Assembly: GCA_021740845.1 (NCBI GenBank)
Contig: JAIOYZ010000012.1
Location: 47,632-111,631 of the forward strand
Source: Bacteroidia bacterium
GTDB lineage: Bacteria; Bacteroidota; Bacteroidia; UKL13-3
Length of the DNA stretch: 64,000 nucleotides
Direction: 5' to 3'
Made by a program: the position numbers and the translations under genes. Below the pieces are notes generated by a model. The model worked only from the letters and a program-made list of their open reading frames with translations, had not been told where the DNA came from and made no database searches. This document shows, piece by piece, positions 60,357 to 64,000 of the stretch (its first letter is position 1; the number at the start of each line of letters is the position of its first letter).

Positions 60357-62213
60357 TTATTTCCCCAATTCAATAATTCGAATAGAGTTAGGCGCCAATT
60401 TAATTTTCTTTAAATCGCTGAGCTCTTCATCACTCACATGGTCTTTACCTGAAACATAGCCATTCAATCTTTCTTGCATGCGTTTGGTATCAATTACCTC
60501 TTCTTTTTCGCCTCTATTAATAGCTATCATAAAACACTCAGTTGGTGTATACCTAAAATAAACATATGTATTTCCTTCTGGAGTAAATTGCATTAATTTA
60601 CCTGTATTAAATGCTTCATTATCGCGACGCAAACGAGCAAATTTCTTGATATAATCATAGGCCTCATTTTCCTGAATAGTTCTTCCTTCCTTGGTAAATT
60701 TATTGATGGTATCTGTTGGCCATCCACCCGGGAAGTCTTGCCTAATCTGACCGTCGTTGGTGCGTGGCAATGGATTGGTTAGTAAAATTTCTGTTCCATA
60801 ATAAATGCTTGGCACACCGCGCATGGTTAACAAAATCCCCATTCCAATTTTCCATTTAGCAAAATCCTCTTTTATGTCGGTATAAAAACGATTCAAATCG
60901 TGGTTATCTAAAAAGGTTAAATTTAGGTTAGGGTTATTGTACAAACCATCATGTGTTAGGGTAAAATAAATCTTTGCCAAACCTTTATCCCATTCTGGCT
61001 TATTGTTTAATGCATCCAATACCGACCAATACATTTGAAAGTCTTTTGCACTAGTTAAATGACTGCTAGAAGGTGATTTCTTATAGTTATTCTTCTCTGT
61101 AAAATAAGCCATGTTTAAAACACCACCTTGCTCCCAAATTTCTCCTGTGCTATAAAAATCTAAATATTCCTTTTGAATATACGCCATGCATTTATCCATA
61201 AACTCATAATCGTTATACGAATAGGTATCAATTCTATAGGCATCAATACCAGCGTAATTAATCCACCACAAATAACTTTGCATTAAGTATTTGGCAACCC
61301 AAGGAGTTCTTTCATTTACATCCGGCATTTGGGTATCAAACCAACCATCTACCATGCGCTTCTTATCGTATTCGCTGGCATGTGGATCAAATTGAGTGGT
61401 AGCTCTATAATTGGTTCTGGTAAATTCTGGCCATTGATTAACAAAAGAAGGATCGGGCATATCCAACATCATCCAATGCTTGCTACCAATATGGTTTGGC
61501 ACTAAATCCATCATTAATTTCATTCCTCTTTTGTGCAGCTCATAACCCAATTTTTGGTAATCCTCATTTGTACCCAAACGTGGATCTGTTAAGTAATGAT
61601 CTGTTAAAGCATAACCATGATAACTATAAGCTGGCTGATCATTTACCAAGGTTGGGTTTAACCATAAAGTAGTAATTCCCAAATCTTGCATATAATCTAA
61701 GTGGTTAATAATTCCAAGCAAATCGCCACCATGTCTGGCACCCAAAGTATCTCTAGAGCAAGTGCTTTCACGCATGGTTTTAGAAGCATCATTTTTAGGA
61801 GTTCCGCTACTAAACCTATCAGGAAAAACCAAATAAACAAAATCTGCAGCTTCCATTTGATGCGGCAATTTTTGCAAGGTTTTGAGTTCGTATTTTACAG
61901 TTTTAGCTTTTCCTTCAAATACAAAATCTATCAAAAATTCTTTCTCGTGGTAGTTTTGTAAATCCAGGTAAAGCACCAAATAATTTGGGTTTGCCAGCTT
62001 TTCAACTTTGCTAATTACTATTCCTGGAGATTTTACTTTTGCTTCGTAGGAAGCAACATTGATTCCATAAACCAACAATTGCAATTCTCTTGTTTCCAAA
62101 TTGTGCCACCAATAACTTGGGTCAATTCTTTTTATCTCTGGCTTTTGTGCAAATGCAAACAAGCTGGATAAGCTCAACAAGAAAAGAAAGAATATTTTAT
62201 TTATCTGTTTCAT
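60357..62213 (-). CDS. Secreted GH13 alpha-amylase family enzyme (cyclomaltodextrinase-like)
   Basis: A 618-residue exported glycosidase. The signal peptide is MKQINKIFFLFLLSLSSLFA. An N-terminal Ig-like domain typical of cyclomaltodextrinases (to about 120) precedes the GH13 barrel. Catalytic residues are in AYRIDTYSYND (nucleophile Asp), FYSTGEIWEQ (acid/base Glu) and FLDNHDLNRF (Asp). The C-terminal beta domain ends SIRIIELGK. It resembles SusA/neopullulanase-type enzymes acting on starch or maltodextrin. No SusC/SusD pair accompanies it. Confidence 0.92.
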   Translation of the reverse strand: MKQINKIFFLFLLSLSSLFAFAQKPEIKRIDPSYWWHNLETRELQLLVYGINVASYEAKVKSPGIVISKVEKLANPNYLVLYLDLQNYHEKEFLIDFVFEGKAKTVKYELKTLQKLPHQMEAADFVYLVFPDRFSSGTPKNDASKTMRESTCSRDTLGARHGGDLLGIINHLDYMQDLGITTLWLNPTLVNDQPAYSYHGYALTDHYLTDPRLGTNEDYQKLGYELHKRGMKLMMDLVPNHIGSKHWMMLDMPDPSFVNQWPEFTRTNYRATTQFDPHASEYDKKRMVDGWFDTQMPDVNERTPWVAKYLMQSYLWWINYAGIDAYRIDTYSYNDYEFMDKCMAYIQKEYLDFYSTGEIWEQGGVLNMAYFTEKNNYKKSPSSSHLTSAKDFQMYWSVLDALNNKPEWDKGLAKIYFTLTHDGLYNNPNLNLTFLDNHDLNRFYTDIKEDFAKWKIGMGILLTMRGVPSIYYGTEILLTNPLPRTNDGQIRQDFPGGWPTDTINKFTKEGRTIQENEAYDYIKKFARLRRDNEAFNTGKLMQFTPEGNTYVYFRYTPTECFMIAINRGEKEEVIDTKRMQERLNGYVSGKDHVSDEELSDLKKIKLAPNSIRIIELGK

Positions 62214-62301
62214 AAAAACGAATTTAAGGAATTGAAAATAAGCAACAACAATTTCAAAAAAGTTTTGCCTGAACCAAGGTAAAATTCTTTAACAAACATT
62301 C

Positions 62302-62317
62302 TTTGGTTCAAACCGAA
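62302..62317. repeat. Intergenic TTTGGTTCAAACCGAA motif copy
   Basis: Core GGTTCAAACC at 62305-62314, 19 nt downstream of the carbonic anhydrase stop on the minus strand. Confidence 0.85.
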
Positions 62318-62335
62318 TTGCTTTTAAAAAAACAC

Positions 62336-62881
62336 TTAGCTGCTATAATGTTTAAGGTATTCTCTGCTTAAATCTACATATGCTTGTGCATTGCGTTTTA
62401 CCTTTTCTATATGCTCCTCACTCATTTGTTTCACCACCTTGGCTGGCGAGCCCATCACAATAGAATAATCTGGAACCTGCATGCCTTCTGTTACCAAAGC
62501 ATTGGCGCCAATAATACAAAAATTGCCAATTTTAGCTCCGTTGAGAATGGTAGCATGCATGCCTACCAAAACATTGTTTCCCAATTGAGCACCGTGTACA
62601 ATGGCACCATGACCAACTATACAATCGTTGCCCAATATGGCAGGAAAACCGGGATCTACATGAATAACTGCATTTTCTTGCACATTGGTTCTATCACCTA
62701 GAATAATTTCATCTGCATCACCACGCAGAATTGCACCAAACCAAATGGAACATTCGTCTCCCATTTTCACTTTACCAAACACACGTGCGGTATCTGCAAT
62801 CCAAGGATTTAAGCCATATTGAACGGGCATTTCTAAAATAGTTTTCATCTCATCCAAGAAAGGATATTTAGCTCTTGTCAT
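62336..62881 (-). CDS. Gamma carbonic anhydrase family protein
   Basis: A 181-residue left-handed beta-helix protein (hexapeptide repeats) of the YrdA/PaaY gamma carbonic anhydrase group. The metal-binding His set is visible in NAVIHVD and VGHGAIVHGA. The repeats run from about residue 20 to 145 (TARVFGKVKMGDECSIWFGA and onward), followed by a C-terminal helix. The start was set at MTRAKYPFLDEM; an upstream Met adds seven hydrophobic residues. Many family members have little or no carbonic anhydrase activity. Confidence 0.9.
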   Translation of the reverse strand: MTRAKYPFLDEMKTILEMPVQYGLNPWIADTARVFGKVKMGDECSIWFGAILRGDADEIILGDRTNVQENAVIHVDPGFPAILGNDCIVGHGAIVHGAQLGNNVLVGMHATILNGAKIGNFCIIGANALVTEGMQVPDYSIVMGSPAKVVKQMSEEHIEKVKRNAQAYVDLSREYLKHYSS

Positions 62882-62953
62882 AATTGTCAATTGTAAAATC
62901 AAAACTAAAGCTAATTATTTTGGTTTGAAAAAGTAAATTGCAAGCTCATTAAC

Positions 62954-63835
62954 ATGATTATGAAAAAAACAATTATACTAACCGCTCTTGCTGCAAGCCT
63001 AATGGCTGGAAAAGTGCAAGCACAAACAATTCCTTTCCCACAACCTAGTCCTACCACTAGCATTTCTCAAAATTTTGCAACCTCTAAAATAGAACTTAAC
63101 TATTCTAGACCTTCTGCTAAAGGCAGAAAAGTTTTTGGCGAAGTAGTGCCTTTTGGTAAATTCTGGAGAACAGGTGCTAATGGCGCCACCCTTATAACTT
63201 TTGGTGAAGACGTAAAAATTAACGGTACCGAAGTTAAAGCTGGAAAATATGGTTTGGTAAGTTTTCCAGGTGAAACAGAATGGACACTTGTTTTAACAAA
63301 AGACCTAAACGTAAACAGTGCAGATGCTTACAAGCAAGAGAATGATGTATTGCGCATGACAGTTAAAGCTGAAAAACTTCAAGACTATATTGAAACCTTT
63401 ACCATTGATGTGAATAATATGCGCAACGATGCTGCAGATATTATTTTGAAATGGGAAAACACAGCTGTTCGTTTTAAAGTAATGAGCTTTTACGACGAGC
63501 GCTTAACCAAACAAATTGGCGAGGTAATGAACAAAGATACTCGTCCTTATTACGGTGCCGCTAACTACTACTATGAAAACGACAAAGATTTAAGTCAGGC
63601 ATTAAATTGGGTGAACCAAGCTGTTGCTGCCAATGCAAAAGCTTATTGGGTTTGGTTATTAAAGGCCAAAATTGAAAACAAAATGAAAAGCTACGAAGCA
63701 GCAATGGTAAGTAGTAACAAATCGCTTGAATTAGCAAAAGCAGATGGCGACGATGCTTATATTAGAATGAATGAAAAACTTCAATTGGAAATTAAAGCTA
63801 GCATGGTAAACATACCTGGCAAAAAGAAGAAATAG
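62954..63835 (+). CDS. DUF2911 secreted protein
   Basis: A 293-residue exported protein. The signal peptide is MKKTIILTALAASLMAGKVQAQ (the Met at 62960 is equally likely as the start). The DUF2911 domain follows (RPSAKGRKVFGEVVPFGKFW, then GTEVKAGKYGLVSFPG), a Bacteroidota family of unknown role. The C-terminal third has TPR-like helices (AANYYYENDKDLSQALNWVN). A possible -7 TAAATTGC lies at 62935-62942. It ends 31 nt before the intron 3' end. Confidence 0.85.
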   Translation: MIMKKTIILTALAASLMAGKVQAQTIPFPQPSPTTSISQNFATSKIELNYSRPSAKGRKVFGEVVPFGKFWRTGANGATLITFGEDVKINGTEVKAGKYGLVSFPGETEWTLVLTKDLNVNSADAYKQENDVLRMTVKAEKLQDYIETFTIDVNNMRNDAADIILKWENTAVRFKVMSFYDERLTKQIGEVMNKDTRPYYGAANYYYENDKDLSQALNWVNQAVAANAKAYWVWLLKAKIENKMKSYEAAMVSSNKSLELAKADGDDAYIRMNEKLQLEIKASMVNIPGKKKK

Positions 63836-63866
63836 GTAAATAGTAATACTTAATTACAATAAAAAA

Positions 63867-64000
63867 ATTAAGTAGGAGGCAAAGATAATTTAAATAAATT
63901 CTCTTTGCCGTCCTCTCACACCACCGTATGTACTTGCGTGTACGGCGGTTTCCTTAAAGTTAGTTCCGATGAAGCCGCATATAGTTCTCTGCGAGGCTGT
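63867..64000 (-). mobile_element. 3' end of a group II intron (domains V and VI), cut by the window edge
   Basis: Read on the minus strand, the sequence contains a domain V-like hairpin (CCGCCGTA...TACGGTGG around a GCAA tetraloop), then GTGTGAGAGGACGG, then a domain VI stem GGCAAAGA...TCTTTGCC followed by TCCTACTTAAT. This is the classic 3' end of bacterial group II introns, so the 3' splice site is at about 63867. The intron-encoded reverse transcriptase should lie beyond 64000. The upstream part (63955-64000) is probably the region after the reverse transcriptase frame. It is inserted downstream of the DUF2911 gene. Confidence 0.85.

Noticed and set aside
5523..62314. The GGTTCAAACC motif as tRNA T-arm fragments
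   Set aside because: The word resembles the T-loop consensus GGTTCRA, but the flanks form no acceptor or T-stems, and most copies lie inside protein genes.

Overview
This 64 kb window is AT-rich chromosomal DNA from a member of the Bacteroidota. The evidence is a protein with a C-terminal type IX secretion (T9SS) sorting domain, a TonB-dependent receptor with a carboxypeptidase-regulatory-like N-terminus, LytS/LytTR two-component proteins, DUF4199 and DUF2911 proteins, a Bacteroidota-type division/cell-wall (dcw) cluster without murF or ddl, and promoters of the TTG-N19-TAnnTTyG form. The genus cannot be told from the sequence. I see no prophage, CRISPR array or rRNA.

Layout. 0-2.3 kb: minus-strand run of an LpxL-like acyltransferase, two VOC proteins and a DUF4199 membrane protein. 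2.3-3.0 kb: a CAT-anticodon tRNA with its promoter, a 90-bp direct repeat that starts in the tRNA 3' end, and a GIY-YIG nuclease remnant. 3.0-10.1 kb (+): der, a small lipoprotein, rpmH-rnpA-yidD, then an S41 protease, a TauE-like exporter and an M28 peptidase. 10.2-15.8 kb (-): SprT-like, HutD-like, and a TonB receptor-LytS-LytTR operon. 16.0-19.5 kb (-): a tandem cluster of small recombining lipoproteins, the main accessory region. 19.9-22.0 kb (+): mrp, an Nfu-type scaffold and a HEPN/MNT pair. 22-24.2 kb (-): a radical SAM/SPASM protein and a TonB energy transducer. 24.5-27.3 kb: polA. 27.6-32.2 kb (-): pheT, a coiled-coil gene, zapA and rny. 32.3-33.9 kb (+): a RelE-type toxin-antitoxin pair bounded by a 31-bp direct repeat, a CoA-binding protein and a TPR lipoprotein. 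34-40 kb (-): a multi-PAS protein, a retropepsin-like protease, a T9SS cargo protein and an O-antigen-ligase-like protein. 40.3-55.9 kb (+): the dcw cluster mraZ-rsmH-ftsL-ftsI-murE-mraY-murD-ftsW-murG-murC-ftsQ-ftsA-ftsZ. 56-62.9 kb: a HiPIP-like protein, FtcD, a DUF721 protein, a fatty acid desaturase, a GH13 amylase and a gamma carbonic anhydrase. 63-64 kb: a DUF2911 protein, then the 3' end of a minus-strand group II intron that runs off the window.

The most striking signal is not a gene. A 10-bp near-palindrome, GGTTCAAACC (equivalently GGTTTGAACC), usually inside a longer TTYGGTTYRAACCRAA context, occurs 23 times exactly by hand count, with many one-mismatch copies. It lies both between genes and inside coding sequences, where it is read in different frames (Gly-Leu-Asn, Gly-Ser-Asn, Val-Gln-Thr, Arg-Phe-Lys-Pro). 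That pattern points to selection or spread at the DNA level, comparable in kind to uptake signals or the cyanobacterial HIP1 palindrome. Paired inverted copies form at least one clear terminator.

How the genes work together. The dcw block encodes meso-DAP peptidoglycan precursor synthesis and the divisome, and MraZ probably represses it through three GTGG boxes with exact 10-bp spacing. Mrp and the Nfu-type protein are likely iron-sulfur carriers. PheT, ZapA and RNase Y form a housekeeping run.
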